Positions 23,355-35,240 of a stretch of DNA of 64,000 nucleotides are shown piece after piece. The position numbers were made by a program, and so were the translations under genes. Origin of the DNA: Platynereis dumerilii (lineage: Eukaryota; Annelida; Polychaeta; Phyllodocida; Nereididae); assembly GCA_026936325.1 (NCBI GenBank), contig JAPTHN010000012.1, forward strand, positions 45,040,263 to 45,104,262, read 5' to 3'. How positions within the stretch are numbered: the first letter of the stretch is position 1; every line of letters begins with the position of its first letter. The notes under the pieces were generated by a model. The model was not told where the DNA came from and did no database searches. It saw only the letters and a list, made by a program, of their open reading frames with translations.

Positions 23355-24114
23355 CTGGAAGAAAAGGGTAAACAAATATTATGAGGTTTGACAGTGAAAG
23401 TTTGATCAGGAGAAGTTGGTATGGACATAATGCAGAGTTGAATGAGTTAATCAAATACGAGTGATTCAGATTTATATATACTATACTGGCATTTTAATTG
23501 AAGTTGGGCGACTCTTGAATTTTTGGAAGTGCAATTGAAAAGATTAACGATGCCATATACTTAAAAAAGCATTTATTTAAAACAAACAAAAATTTATTTA
23601 AAAATAACAAAATGGATGTTAACTGGTGCCCATCCACAATTTTGTCTATATCAGGCAAACTTTTGATGAAAAACAGCAAGGCAAGATGAACAAATTGTGA
23701 AATCTGATTATAGAAAATCTATAACTAATCTGTGTTTTTTTTTATTTCCATGTGCTGAAAAAACTTTTTTTTTCAGTGTCAAGTGGGAAACAATCTTTTT
23801 TTTTCACCAAATATCCATAGCCCCCCCCCCAAAGATCATCTGGTCGGCCCCTTATGCAACATCCCTGGTGGCAGTAGCCAGGCGCAGCTGTCCCATGACT
23901 GTGCAATACACCTGGTGGATTCTTCAGGCATCAAGTGGCCCAGCTTCCTTGGTTTGACAGCTGTCAAACACTCTTGCCAAGCTTACAACAGTGTGTTCTG
24001 AGGTCTATACGGTGTGTATTAGCTTTTTTCTGATATTTTTTCTGTATCTGTTTTCTTGTTTAATTTTTTCTCTTTGTTTCTCTCTCTGTTTTTTCTTCCC
24101 TGCCCCATCTCCTG
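23355..24114. other. Non-coding with homopolymer runs
   Basis: T-runs near 23728-23740, 23765-23775 and 23796-23806 and a C-run at 23821-23830 mark low-complexity sequence. 23831-24000 is somewhat GC-richer but has no defensible reading frame. Confidence 0.4.
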
Positions 24115-24785
24115 TACTGGTTACTCTCTCTAGCTCATTGGGTTGGCCATGGGCGGAGTGGCGACATTTCGGGCCCCTGGCAAAATAAGTCGATGGGCCC
24201 CCACATTCTTCTTTTGACCATTACACCATTCACGCCAAGTTGGAAGGGCCCTTTCTTATACAGGGAACTCTCACATTGGGTCCCTTACCAAAAAGTTTGA
24301 CTTAGCACAGTCACAAATTTGGTCATAAAGATAGACAATTAGACATTTTGGTTTTTTTTTCTTGAATTTTATTTTTTGTTACCTTGCATGGACCCCTTGA
24401 GTGATCGGGCATATAGGCCAGTCCGCCCCTGGGGTTGGTAAGGACGAGCCCTGCTTTTTGTTTGGGTCTCTAGTTTTCCCTGTGGGTAAGGATCCGATGA
24501 ACAGTTTTTTCTTTTGGTCTATCTCTAGCCTGTTGGGTAAGCAAGGACGAGCTCTGGCTTCGCGCTTGGGTCTCTAGCTTTGAGCAGTTTTTGTTTTCCT
24601 GTCTCTAGCTGGTGTTAAGTCGAGTAAGGACGAGCCTTTGCCCTCATTAGTGTTACTAATCGGTATTGGTCTCTAGCTCGCTACCCGGTAAGGACGAGTA
24701 AGTTTTTTCTGTGAGTTTGGGTGCTTTTCTTTTTCTTTTTCCCCTGTCTCTAGCTTACGTTTCCGTATGCAAAGATGAGCGGGGG
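24115..24785 (+). repeat. Irregular tandem repeat (tctctagc / gtaaggacgagc)
   Basis: About seven units recur, each with 'tctctagc' followed 15-40 bp later by 'gtaaggacgag'. Spacing varies from about 30 to 80 bp. The first unit is interrupted by the hAT MITE at 24148-24431: its left half ends '..cattgggttgg' and its right half resumes 'ggttggtaaggacgag'. Confidence 0.7.
24148..24431. mobile_element. hAT-type MITE with near-perfect 8-bp target duplication
   Basis: 284 bp. Left end CATGGGCGGAGTGGCG and the complement of the right end CAGGGGCGGACTGGCC form inverted repeats of a type common in hAT elements. The flanks are GGGTTGGC (24140-24147) and GGGTTGGT (24432-24439), 7 of 8 identical. It splits one unit of the surrounding tandem array, which confirms the insertion. 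Confidence 0.8.
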
Positions 24786-25289
24786 CTTTTCTTTCTTACT
24801 CTCTGATTACCTACTTTTCTTTTTTCTGACTTAGTGTCCTTGACCATGTACGATTTTCTGCATATATATACTATATCATTAATACCTGTGTTTTGAACCT
24901 TCCCTTTCTTCTGCCGGTTTTCCATATGTGTATTTGCAGATGCTTCCATCAAGGAAAGACGGTCTGTTGTCAACCAGGTGAACCAGAAGGACTGCCCGGA
25001 TTCAACCCCGCACCGGGAGTGCACCAGTCCTGTCTTCCTACAGCGACAACCTACCAGGGGGAGCCAATGCACACTCGTCTGCCCGAGAGAAAATTGAGTA
25101 TCATCATTAAAAATTCAGTTTTTGGCAGTTTGCTGTTTTTCACATTTTCCAAAAAAATGAATTTTGGTAAAAAATGAAAATAACCTAAAAGCACTACTCT
25201 AAAACATAGGGCAGTTCTGTTTATCATACTACCATTTTTCTGTGAAATATGATGAAAAATCAAAGCGTGCAAATAATTTCTGTGTTGAC
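24786..25289. other. Non-coding, no supported gene
   Basis: A GC-richer patch at 24935-25085 follows an acceptor-like 'gtatttgcag' and is open in one frame, but no domain or donor supports an exon. Confidence 0.3.
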
Positions 25290-27656
25290 TGTACATTAGA
25301 CCTGTTCAAAAAAGACTTTCTATTTTATTTTAATGCAGGATGCAGTGATTCCCATTCTCCAAGCTATAGAATGACCAAATATGGCATTTTTTTCAATTTT
25401 GAACTTTGGGAATGCCTGCCTCATGAGCCATGAAGTTTTAATGATTAATTTCATTAAAAACGCCAAAAATATCAGAGGGGGGTGTTATATTTCTCCTCAT
25501 GTCTTTATCAGAATTCATTGTAGAGCAACATGGATGGTGTTATATGAAAGCTTGTTAAATTATCTTTCAAATGAGACCAATAACTTGGTATTTGAGACAC
25601 TTTCTGTTCTCTTCAAAGCAGAAATGTGTAAATTTTAGGGAAATTTTGATGTCAATTAGTGTATTTTGCCTCATATGCTAATCCAAATTGATCATAGAGC
25701 AGCATGAGTGGTATCATTCAAATGCCTATAAAGTCGTCTTTAAATGGGCACCATTTTTAAAATTATTTAGATAGTTCTCATTGTGTCTGAAGCAAAAATG
25801 CCTGCATTTCAAGGAGCTCCCTTCCCGATCTAATTCATTGCAGCACTGCATTGAACAAAAAGTTTACAAAATCTTTTGTCTTATTAAATAATTTCATTGA
25901 TATTGTTTCCAAGTGATTGGGACATTTTAGAAATTATTTTCCATGTCCTTAAAATGACTTTCTATTGAGGAAATACATTGTTGGATTTGTGCTGAATCGA
26001 AATTACCTTCGCACATTCTTGGAACAAATGTGCGACATATTTTAGAAAATGCAGTAAAACTTGACTTAACATTTTGAGCAACAGCATGCCACAGTTGTCA
26101 ATTCTGATAATTATGCTATAAGTAACTTCTTGTGCCACTAAATTAATAATGACTTTAATTATGTTTGAGGTTTACAATTCAAAGATTAACACAATATTGA
26201 CAATAACAGGTCTATGCAATACAGTGTAAATCACTCATGACTTAAAACTATCATACACTAATACTATGACATAGATGAGGGCCTAATATCACAAATATAA
26301 ATTGAAATAGTAATTACAGCGTAACATAGTTCCACACATTGTGTCTATAATGACTTAAAGGTAGCGGAAGGAAATTTAACACAACTTTTGAATGTGGGTT
26401 TTTAAACTCTCCACCTACATACAATTAGTCTATATGCCCCAGCTAGAAAATGAGTAACCCAACAAAACTGTTCTGAGAATGTTGCTTTCTGGTAAGTTCT
26501 TATTATTTTATGACTTATGTTGAGTAATATTGATTTACTGTTTAAGCAAAACTGTGTCAATGTAACAGACTTCCAGCCACTCTACCCCACATGTTGTTCT
26601 TGATCCTTCCAAGTTTCTGCTGGCTTAGGTATCCATCATAAACTTCAAGGTGCTTGAGCTCAGACAATGAGTATCATCACAATGCAATAAAATCCAATAT
26701 TGTGTTAATCTTTGAATTTTCAACCTCAAACATTATTAAAGTCATTATTCATTTAATGGCACAAGAAGGACACTTATTTATAGCAAAATTATTAGAATTG
26801 ACAACTGTGGCATATTGTTGCTCAAAATGTTAAATCAACCTTAACTGCATTTTCCAAATATGTAACACATTTGCTCCAAGAATATGTCTAGATAACACTG
26901 GCTGTTGAAAAATAACAATACTAAAGTCATCGATGATGTTTGTTTCGATTTAGCACAAATCCAAAAATGTATTTCCTCAATAGAAAGTCATTTTAAGGAC
27001 ATGGAAAATAATTTCTAAAATGTCCCAATCACTTTGAAACAATATCAATGAAATTATTTAATAAGACAAAAGATTTTGTAAACTTTCTGGTCAATGCAGT
27101 GCTGCAATGAATTAGATCGGGAAGGGAGCTCCTTGAAGTGCAGGCATTTTTGCTTCAGACACAATGAGAACTATCTAAATAATTTTAAAAATGGTGCCCA
27201 TTTAAAGACGACTTTATAGGCATTTGAATGATACCACTCATGCTGCTCTATGATCAATTTGGATTAGCATATGAGGCAAAATACACTAATCGACATTAAA
27301 ATTTTCCCTAAAATTTACACATTTCTGCTTTGAAGAGAACAGAAAGTGTCTCAAATACCAAGTTATTGGTCTCATTTGAAAGATAATTTAACAAGCTTTC
27401 ATATAACACCATCCATGTTGCTCTACAATGAATTCTGATAAAGATATGAGGAGAAATATAACACCCCCCTCTGATATTTTTGGCGTTTTTAATGAAATTA
27501 AACATTAAAACTTCAGGGCTCATGAGGCAGGCATTCCCAAAGTTCAAAATTGAAAAAAATGTCATATTTGGTCATTCTATAGCTTGGAGAATGGGAATCA
27601 CTGCATCCTGCATTAAAATAAAATAGAAAGTCTTTTTTGAACAGGTCTACTGTACA
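25290..27656. mobile_element. Large foldback element, arms of about 0.92-0.96 kb
   Basis: Left arm 25290-26205 and right arm 26695-27656 are inverted copies of high identity, joined by a loop of about 490 bp. Ends read TGTACATTAGACCTGTTC (left) and complement TGTACAGTAGACCTGTTC (right). The 85-codon frames in the two arms (25381-25638 + and 27308-27565 -) are the same sequence seen twice, so their similarity reflects arm identity rather than conservation of a protein. No transposase is present and no target duplication was recognised. Confidence 0.9.
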
Positions 27657-27739
27657 TGTATCAAAAAAATTGGCTGATACAGAAAAAACATGTGATACTG
27701 AAAATTTAAAGGTTGCCTTACGCCAAAAAATAAAGTTAA

Positions 27740-28017
27740 TGAGCTGTCTCTGAGAAAATCAGGCGGATAGCCCTATATGTGTCCGGATGGCCCGACTCGA
27801 ATTTTGATGAAATTTACACCAAATTTTAATTTAAATATATTTTAGCCAGTTTTGACGTCTATTTTTGAATAGGCCCAATAGCATGGAAAAATTTGTCGGA
27901 TGACAAAACGGACACCAGTCCTCGTTAATCTATTTGAAGGTCATTTGGTGAAAATGCCATCAAAATCCGAGTGGGGCCATCGGGACACCCCCGTCTGATT
28001 TTCTTAGAGACAGCTCA
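27740..28017. mobile_element. TTAA-target MITE (piggyBac/Kolobok-like)
   Basis: 278 bp, flanked by TTAA at 27736-27739 and 28018-28021, with inverted repeats of about 70 bp that start TGAGCTGTCTCTGAGAAAAT (left) and TGAGCTGTCTCTAAGAAAAT (complement of right). TTAA duplication is typical of piggyBac and Kolobok elements. It is non-coding. Confidence 0.85.
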
Positions 28018-28021
28018 TTAA

Positions 28022-29970
28022 ATGATACTAAGAAAAAAAATTGATAATAGTGAAAGAAGTTTGACGATGCTCATAACCGAAATCTGTCTCATAACCTGAT
28101 AAAACAACTTGGAGATGGAGTTTTCAATCATTCAGAAGATTTATCAATTTTAAAAGTATTAACTGTTCAACATTTATCAACAAATAAAAAGCTTTCAGTT
28201 AAAACTTAATCAAGGAATAAAGCCCAGCATCACCAAACCAGGTATTTTGTTTCTATGTATTTAGTCATTAAAATGTACTTTTATTATGGTGCTAAATAAA
28301 TTCATGAGAAAGGTAGCAAGAATTGCGTTTATGTTTTTTTGCTACCAATCTTAAAACAACATGCGTTCATCTATTTCACCGTTCTTAACATTTCCATTCT
28401 GCACATTCCCTGTTTTCATGAGGGTTTATTCTAAATATATTTTCCTCATACCCTGGTATCATTTACATATCTAGCATGTTTTAAAATGATTAAAGACATC
28501 CGAAACAGTCTATTGCCAAATGTTATGTCACTATTGACCAATGGCAGTATGTCCTAGAAGATTTTATGAATTTTAAAGAACTACTAAAAAAAAAAGCAAT
28601 TATGTACTTGGATCAGCTGGTGAAGCCATAAAAGTAATTTATACAAAAGCGATGGAGAAGCATATAATAGTGAAGCTCAATATGTGGTTGGTCAATAGTA
28701 AAGTTGGTCTGTCAAATTTCTTCACTCATCACTGAAGAAAGGAGGGTTGAGTTCAAATAGAGATAAAATAGTATTAATACAAATATAAATACTTAAAATC
28801 TTTCTGAATACCAATACAAATACAATTGAGCTCAAAAGACATTAAATAAAAATATGTCCAACTCTTTCAAATACAGACACAAATACATACATTTTGAAAG
28901 AATTTATACAACAAATACATATTTGAAAGCACTTACAATATTTCTATGATTCTGTCTTCACATTTGTCGTTTTAATATTTATCCAATGTAACTCAAGCTG
29001 CTGTTTATGAATACAACCAAATGATATGTGTCTGTAGGATAAACACAGTTTTTACAGGTGATGATACTTTTACTTATCCAATTTTTAACTGAATAGTTGC
29101 ATAATTGTTATGATTTTAAAGGTGTGAAATGTTAATTGTGTTCTTAATTCAGGAACGGACACAGGGGATGCATCTGATGAAGCTTACTTTAACAAAAAAA
29201 TTACAAGTAAATTATTAAAATGACTTTCTAGGCATTAGTCAACAGAGCATTTTCAAGGATTTTCGACTAGGAGACCAACGGAATAAACTTAAAATATTGA
29301 TTTGTTGTACTGTGATGCGCAGCATCTGTAAGTCAGCAGAAGATACATGAAGAAAGGAGCTAGCATGAACTGTTTACGTGTTTTGAAAATGAGAAAGATT
29401 ATATAAGCAGAAATGTATTGTAAAGAGAGTGACCAATATTTTTGATGTGGAAAGAAGAAACCCTAGCTTAAGAAATTCAAATTAAGACAGTCAAATTTGA
29501 AATTAATGAGAGTGATTTGAAAGTGATACCAATTTGGCATTTACTAGCAGACCAAATCTGTTCACTGGGAGACCATTTGTTCTCCCAGTTACTATGTTAA
29601 AAAATAAATTGTTTAATGTCAAACGACTAACTGATAGTCAATTGCATCAGTAAATGACAAAATCTAAAACTAGTTTTTACTGGGCAAGCAGTAGCTTAAT
29701 GGTGGGAGTGATGCCAGTCTCCCCTCTTTAAAAATCAATGAAACAAATGAAAATACGTCTAGGTATCTATCAATAATCAGCTGAAACAGAAGCAAGAGAA
29801 TTCTATCTGTCGATACTATTTTGAAGCAGACACCTACAATTACAGGTTCAAAGCAGTTCAACACTCATGAACTAACAATAGTGTGTATTATGTTTCCATG
29901 CATTTACAAAGGTCTGATTATTGGAAATATGTCAGAATGACATACTAACGGAGCAAAGATATTCTAAATT
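28022..29970. other. Non-coding, no recognisable feature
   Basis: Very AT-rich sequence upstream of lectin copy 1. 'aatacaaatac'-like patches at 28775-28925 are low complexity. No supported gene. Confidence 0.35.
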
Positions 29971-29974
29971 GCAA

Positions 29975-30110
29975 GTATTTATGCAACTGTGATTGTTCAT
30001 TGATTTAATGATTACATAACTATGTTGTTTATGTGGTTGGTGTAAGTTGGCATACTGCTCACTTCTCACACCAAGCACTTTTGTCACGGAGGCTGCTGTG
30101 TAACACCACG
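29975..30110 (+). promoter_or_regulatory. Upstream region of lectin copy 1, TATA box not conserved
   Basis: The stretch 'ttcattgatttaatgattac' aligns with the equivalent of copy 3 ('ttcatcgattaaatgattat'), and the last 40 bp ('ctgctgtgtaacacca') align with copies 2 and 3. The TATATAG present in copies 2 and 3 corresponds here to 'acataac', and the middle 60 bp are rearranged. Copy 1 may therefore be expressed differently. Confidence 0.45.
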
Positions 30111-32839
30111 ATGATTTTCAAATGGATCATTTTCCTGTCAATGGCATTGGTATGTTGCGAAATTAAGGCGTCTGATGTTAATGTCACACACTACAATGCA
30201 GTCAAAGATGAAGACATCAGAGCTATTGGAAAACTGCCTTGCACGGCACATCCAGTGGGACACACAGAAGTATGGTCTTGCCCTCGGAAGTTCTTTCCAA
30301 AGTCAGCTTTGCTGCTTGGGACCAATGCCACCCACTGCGTAGTTTGCACTGCCCAAGGTGGGGCAAGTATTGACCTTACTCAGTTCAATGTCAACTGGAT
30401 GGCTCGAAGTGGTAAGAAATTGTGAAGCATGTACTACAAAAATCAAAATTATGTTTACATACATGTATATTAAAGTTACAGTGCAATTATTTTCGAAAAT
30501 GATAATTACTGTTTGAGAGTATTGCAGTTATTTTTGTCTGCCATTAAACGATGCTACCAAATTCTTATGTGAATTCTCCAAAACGAATAAGGCAGCTAGT
30601 ATAATACCCGTATACAAAGTTTTAAGCACTTGGTTTGGGGGTAGGGCCTTTAGCTCAATTGTTTGATAGCAGACTTCCAAGTGGATACACCGCATCTGAC
30701 GAAAATACGCAAGTATGTTATTTCATGGTTATACAAAAACTGTTGAGCCCAGCAGTGTATCCTTTTCACATAATCATTGGATTGGTCTGAGAAATATTCC
30801 ACGTGACTTTTATCAAGTTTCGTTCAGGCATAGTTGAGTTGTGCAATATATTCAAATATTTTGTTGTCTTACGAAATTAGGCAAAAGCAACATGGTTAGT
30901 GGAAAGACAGTATGAAAGTTTAATTTTCAAATAATTGCGCTCAAAACATTAGCGTTACATCATTTGGCAACTATTCATGTCAAAAAAGTTTGCTTACTTG
31001 CTGTCATTGCCAAGCAATATGCATAAACATTGCCAACATAGGAATAGCATTGATTTTGCATATTTTTTTCAATTTATGCTCCCAGAAACCTCAAAACGGT
31101 TCCAATCACTTGAAACATGCTTCTAGCAGTCACCTAATTCTGTCTAGTTAGCTGTGTGAAAAGGAAACTGAAGTAATATTTCTGACTTTGAAATGGCTGG
31201 CAATCAAACATTATTTCCGCGACCTGCCATTGGAATTTCTTATTCAACAGTTTGTAAATTCCTAATGCACAACTTATCTCTCAGTTTAACTGAACTTAAT
31301 TGATATCATATGGAAACTTTTGAAGGCATTTTTAAAAGGATCAGAACTTTTTGGAGATTATGAAGATCATAAATTTGAGAAAAATATGCAAAATCAATGT
31401 TATTCCAATAGAGGCAATTTATGCATATTGCTTGGCAGTGACAGCAAGTAAGCAAAATTTTTTGACATGAATAGTTGCCAAATGATGTAACGCTAATGTT
31501 TTGAGCGCAATTATTTGAAAATTTTAATTTCATACTGTCTTTCCACTTACCATGCTGCTTTTGCATAATTTCGTCAGACACCAAAATATTTGAATATATG
31601 GCATAACTCAACTATGCATGAACAAAACTTGATGAAAGTCACATGGAATATTTCTCAGACTATTCAAATGATCATTTGAAAAGGATGCACTGCTGGGCCC
31701 AACAGTTTTTATATAACCGCGAAATAACATACTTGCGTAATTTTATTAGATGCTGTATAGTATTAAAATAAGATTTAAATTATATTATTCGCCATTGAGA
31801 CAGTATTCTGTTAGTGCTGGGAGGAGGTTATATTCCATGCAGGTTTTATGGAGGCTGCAGGCTAGTGGCATGTGCAGCATATCACTGGTGGTGTCCTATT
31901 TCAGGTCTCGGCACAATATTATTAAATGCATTTACGATATGATACGATACAATACACTTTATTCAATCACAAAGTGAAACTTTACATGGTTATGAGTTCC
32001 GTGTTGCAAGGCAGTGCAAAAATACCTGAGAGGCAGCTACTACAGTGACGTTAGAATAGAATAGAATAGATTTTATTCAAGTAAAGTATATAAATATAAC
32101 AATACAGTTTATCTTGCTGCTGCAGAGCTCATCATAAAATGATATACAGGTCAAAACAATGATAAATAAAAGAATAATGGAAGGATGAATATGTAAAAAA
32201 TGTAGAAGCCGATTTGACACCCAATTTCACTTTGGCCTTGCCAATATCAAGCCTCTGTGTTTGTTTGCTTTCAGCAGATTGGTTTATAAGTCAGGGTTTT
32301 GGAAGTGAGCCAGTGGTTATGTATTTTTTGGAAAAAGCTCAAAAAGTACTTAACCAATCTTTAAAATATAATGTTAGCATAATCGAATGACAAGTGGTGT
32401 ATATTGTTACCATTTTATAATATTAAGGTTCTCCATTGAGTGCTATTTAATTGCAGGTCCTGGAAATGACGTCGTTGTCACTAATTCGGGAGCGTATGCC
32501 ATCTACACCTCAGCAGTGGCCTATGATGCGGCTGAAGCTGTATGCAGAGTGTCCGGAGCACATCTAGCAGCACTGGAAAGTCAGCAAGAATTTGAAAGCT
32601 TGGAACCTCTTGTGCCAGATGGTGAACATGTCTGGATTGGAGGGAGAGACATAAGCCTGACTGTGGCATTTGTGTGGATGAACAATGGCCTCAAGTTGAG
32701 CGAAACTTTCAACAAGTGGGCCCCAGACAGACCTCTAAGCATGTCAACTCATCCTGCCTACCGTTGCCTTACAATACATAGCTTACATTGGTATGACCAT
32801 CCATGCACCTCAAGTCGTAAATTCATTTGTGAATATTGA
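30111..32839 (+). CDS. Secreted C-type lectin-like protein, copy 1 (two exons)
   Basis: Exon 1 is 30111-30411 (ends agtg|gtaag) and exon 2 is 32457-32839 (after ttgcag); the intron is phase 1 and the protein has 227 residues. I start at MIFKWIIFLSM because copies 2 and 3 start at the matching ATG and it opens a signal peptide (residues 1-20). Residues 21-101 form a small domain with Cys44, Cys57 and C76-VV-C79 and glycosylation sites N24VT and N72AT, which I do not recognise. Residues 102-227 are a C-type lectin domain: Cys130, WIGG 160-163, Cys204, Cys217 and Cys225 match the four conserved cysteines. The sugar-binding EPN position reads PDRP (190-193) and WND reads WYD (212-214), so classical calcium-dependent sugar binding is doubtful. 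Likely an extracellular recognition protein, perhaps immune; that role is inference. The intron holds a 1070-bp foldback and LINE tails. Confidence 0.9.
30688..31757. mobile_element. TA-target foldback MITE in the intron of lectin copy 1
   Basis: 1070 bp with arms of about 380 bp ('acgcaagtatgttatttc' mirrored by 'gaaataacatacttgcgt'). Ends CACCGCATCT and complement TACAGCATCT, flanked by TA at 30686-30687 and 31758-31759. The homologous intron of copy 2 reads straight through ('gtggatagtatt' near 50865), which is an exact empty site and proves insertion after the duplication. No coding sequence. TA target suggests a Tc1/mariner-mobilised element. Confidence 0.93.
31925..32200 (-). mobile_element. 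Two LINE 3' tails in the intron of lectin copy 1
   Basis: Read on the minus strand, one tail ends in repeats of GTATC ('gatatgatacgatacaatac' on +, near 31940) and the other in repeats of TTCTA ('tagaatagaatagaatag' on +, near 32045). Short tandem tails of this kind and 5' truncation are typical of CR1/L2-like LINEs. Both are shared with copy 2 (51835-52110), so they predate the duplication. Confidence 0.55.
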
Positions 32840-33599
32840 TTTGTTTACAGCAAATTCAACAAGCAGGAGTTTTTTTTCAAAAGGAGGGCAAAATGTAGGA
32901 AATGTAGTGCATGTGATTGGTTGATGCACTGTATTAGATAGCATATATATACATATTGTATAAATTATCTTATTTGAATACCTTTAAACTAAATAATAAT
33001 TTAGAATATTTACTTACAAGGGCCAAGGGCCGAAGAGCCAATTGTCCCCGCTATTCCTCCCCCCCCCCCCCCTGTTACGACACCCTTGTCTTTCTTTGAT
33101 AATCGAATTTACTTTTCAAAACTAGGCTACTTGCTGAAGTAGAATGTTAATTTTCCATTTATTTCTGTGTCCAATTAGAGCTCTTTGAAAATTGGTGGTC
33201 CATTGGAAAAATAATACTTCTTCGTTTCAATTGCCACGTCATTCACAGTTACCTGTTGGTTTCCTAATCTTGCCATTGGATGAGTACCTTCAGTCATATA
33301 ATTAGTTTGTTTAGTTGACACCTATGCTGCAAGCTATGATTATGCACTGAAACAATTGATTAAACCATAAACTGACACTAACAAATTGTAAGAACGTTTT
33401 TAAAACAGCACTTGATATCACAAGTCCAAGTTAAAAGTTAATTTTGACACTTTTTGGACCGCTAATCTGCAAAGATCTATAAGGTATTTAGAGGATGCTT
33501 CATTGCTGATGGACCAGTAAGTAAACTCAAAATGTTACGTTGATAGACAAACCCAGAGAAACTCATACTAAACGAATATGCTGTAATTAAAAACAACTG
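32840..33599. other. 3' flank of lectin copy 1, otherwise non-coding
   Basis: Homology to the copy 2 flank runs to about 32962 and then stops, marking the duplication edge. No AATAAA follows within 120 bp of the stop; TATAAA near 32959 is a possible weak poly(A) signal. A C-run lies at 33058-33072. No gene after that. Confidence 0.45.
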
Positions 33600-34005
33600 A
33601 CACTCCACTATAACCATTTATCTCCAAAAATTAATGGACTGAAAGTATTTGTGAAACTTTACAACTCCATAGTTGGTGGAACTCATGTACTGAGAAACTA
33701 CAAAATGATTATAATATGAAGTTCAAAAAAGGCCATCAGAATTACAAAATATGACACTCAACCTGTACACATTAATTGTATCATACAGACATTCTTTGTT
33801 CGACATTATGCAAAACAGCAAGGTTCAGAAAATCCTTCATACCACAAGCAATTAACATTTTAGATATGGACAGCTGTGCTTGTAAACTAATGCTCTGTTT
33901 AACTTGTTTCTTTCACTATTATACGTCAAATATTTGCACCAACGATTTCATTCTGTAAAATGATTCGTTTTGCACGAATGACCAATAAAGAAGTCTTAGT
34001 CCAAT
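33600..34005 (+). mobile_element. LINE 3' fragment (C-terminal end plus 3' tail)
   Basis: Shares the block 'RFRKSFIPQAINIL' and the tail 'gaccaataaagaagtcttag' with the minus-strand insert at 50895-51684 ('RFRNSFIPQAINILN'). The coding part has stops and shifts. It is a 5'-truncated non-LTR retrotransposon end, a different family from the CR1/L2-like fragments at 41 and 54 kb; the clade is unresolved. Confidence 0.7.
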
Positions 34006-35240
34006 GTCGTGAGATTTCATTGTGTAAAGATCTGTCTGCAGCTGGTCTGTGTCAACTCGTTCATTATTGAAGCAAATATATGCTTATGCTCAAAATGATT
34101 ATGAGAAAATATTTAGTGTGATTGACATTCCTGAAGATTATATGAGTAGAATTAGAAAAGTGCCGCGATGTGAAACATTATATTAGTTGGTGGGTTAGGT
34201 CAAAGCTGACTTCACTTTCTGATGCAAAGGTCCCCTTTGGCACAGATGTACCTTGGGGTCATAGAAAAAGATTTATCCAAAGACACAAGTGAGATCACCC
34301 CCTGGACTGGAAATACAGCCATTTTCCAAAATGGCCGCCACAAGTGCAAAAAGTCCAATATCTCCGCTTCTATTTCAGCTAGAGAGACAAAATTAAGGTC
34401 AAAATATATGTTTTCGGGGTCAGAGAATCCAATGAAATAGTTCCTGATTATGAAAAACCAATATTTACACAATTTATTGTTGCCCCTGCTTTAAAAATGG
34501 CCGCCAAGCAAGGTTGGTGGCACCCAGGACATGGTTAGTGAATATTTTGTGGTACTTTGATACCATTACGTTGCATCATCTGCCACCAATGCTAGAAAAA
34601 CCAATCTCCAACCAAAATCAACATGCTCTAACACAATTGAAAATAAGACATGGTCAATATTGGCTCCATTGAACAATATTTGTGTGGTCTTCAAAGCTTC
34701 TTGAGTTTTTTCACTTCCATCGATCACATTTCGGAATATTTTTATGATCGTTTTGCCAAAGCATAATCTTCACATTGAGGATATTTGCATTCCTGATATC
34801 AGCATCAACAGCTTTTACATAAACAGCATCAAGCTGTGGTTCCATTTAATTCTAGTTGTTTCGTCATATTAAACCTGACCTCACATTCTGTCAATTTACA
34901 AATTTTTCGTCATTGCTCAGCTTTCATTTTAATTGTCCAGTAATTCAAGCATGGTGTGTTCAGTAAATGAAAAGTGAGTCAATTAATTTTTAATGTACTC
35001 GGTATCATTTTCTTATGTAATGTGCATAGCAATGATAATCACCAAGAAAGAACCCAGCCAAGCCCAAATGTCTCAGGAGTAAGGATGTTTCCACTGTAGT
35101 TTTCGTCAATCGAAATCAATTAGACGTAGTGTCAGAAATTTTGGGTAAAAGAAAAGAAGTTTGGTATGGGTTTAACCAGTACAGTATTCAAGAAAATGTT
35201 TAGGCTGGTGGAGAACATGTATAGTGTGCTATGCTACATT

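Noticed and set aside
24935-25085. GC-richer stretch after an acceptor-like 'gtatttgcag', possible exon with several cysteines
   Set aside because: No donor, no recognised domain, and two frames are equally open; evidence too thin for a gene call.
25381-25638. 85-codon frame nearly identical to one at 27308-27565 on the other strand, apparently a conserved protein
   Set aside because: Both lie at mirrored positions in the arms of a foldback, so identity follows from the inverted repeat.
34212-34472. 86-codon frame duplicated at 38152-38412
   Set aside because: Mirrored positions in the long TIRs of one element; non-coding repeat identity explains it.
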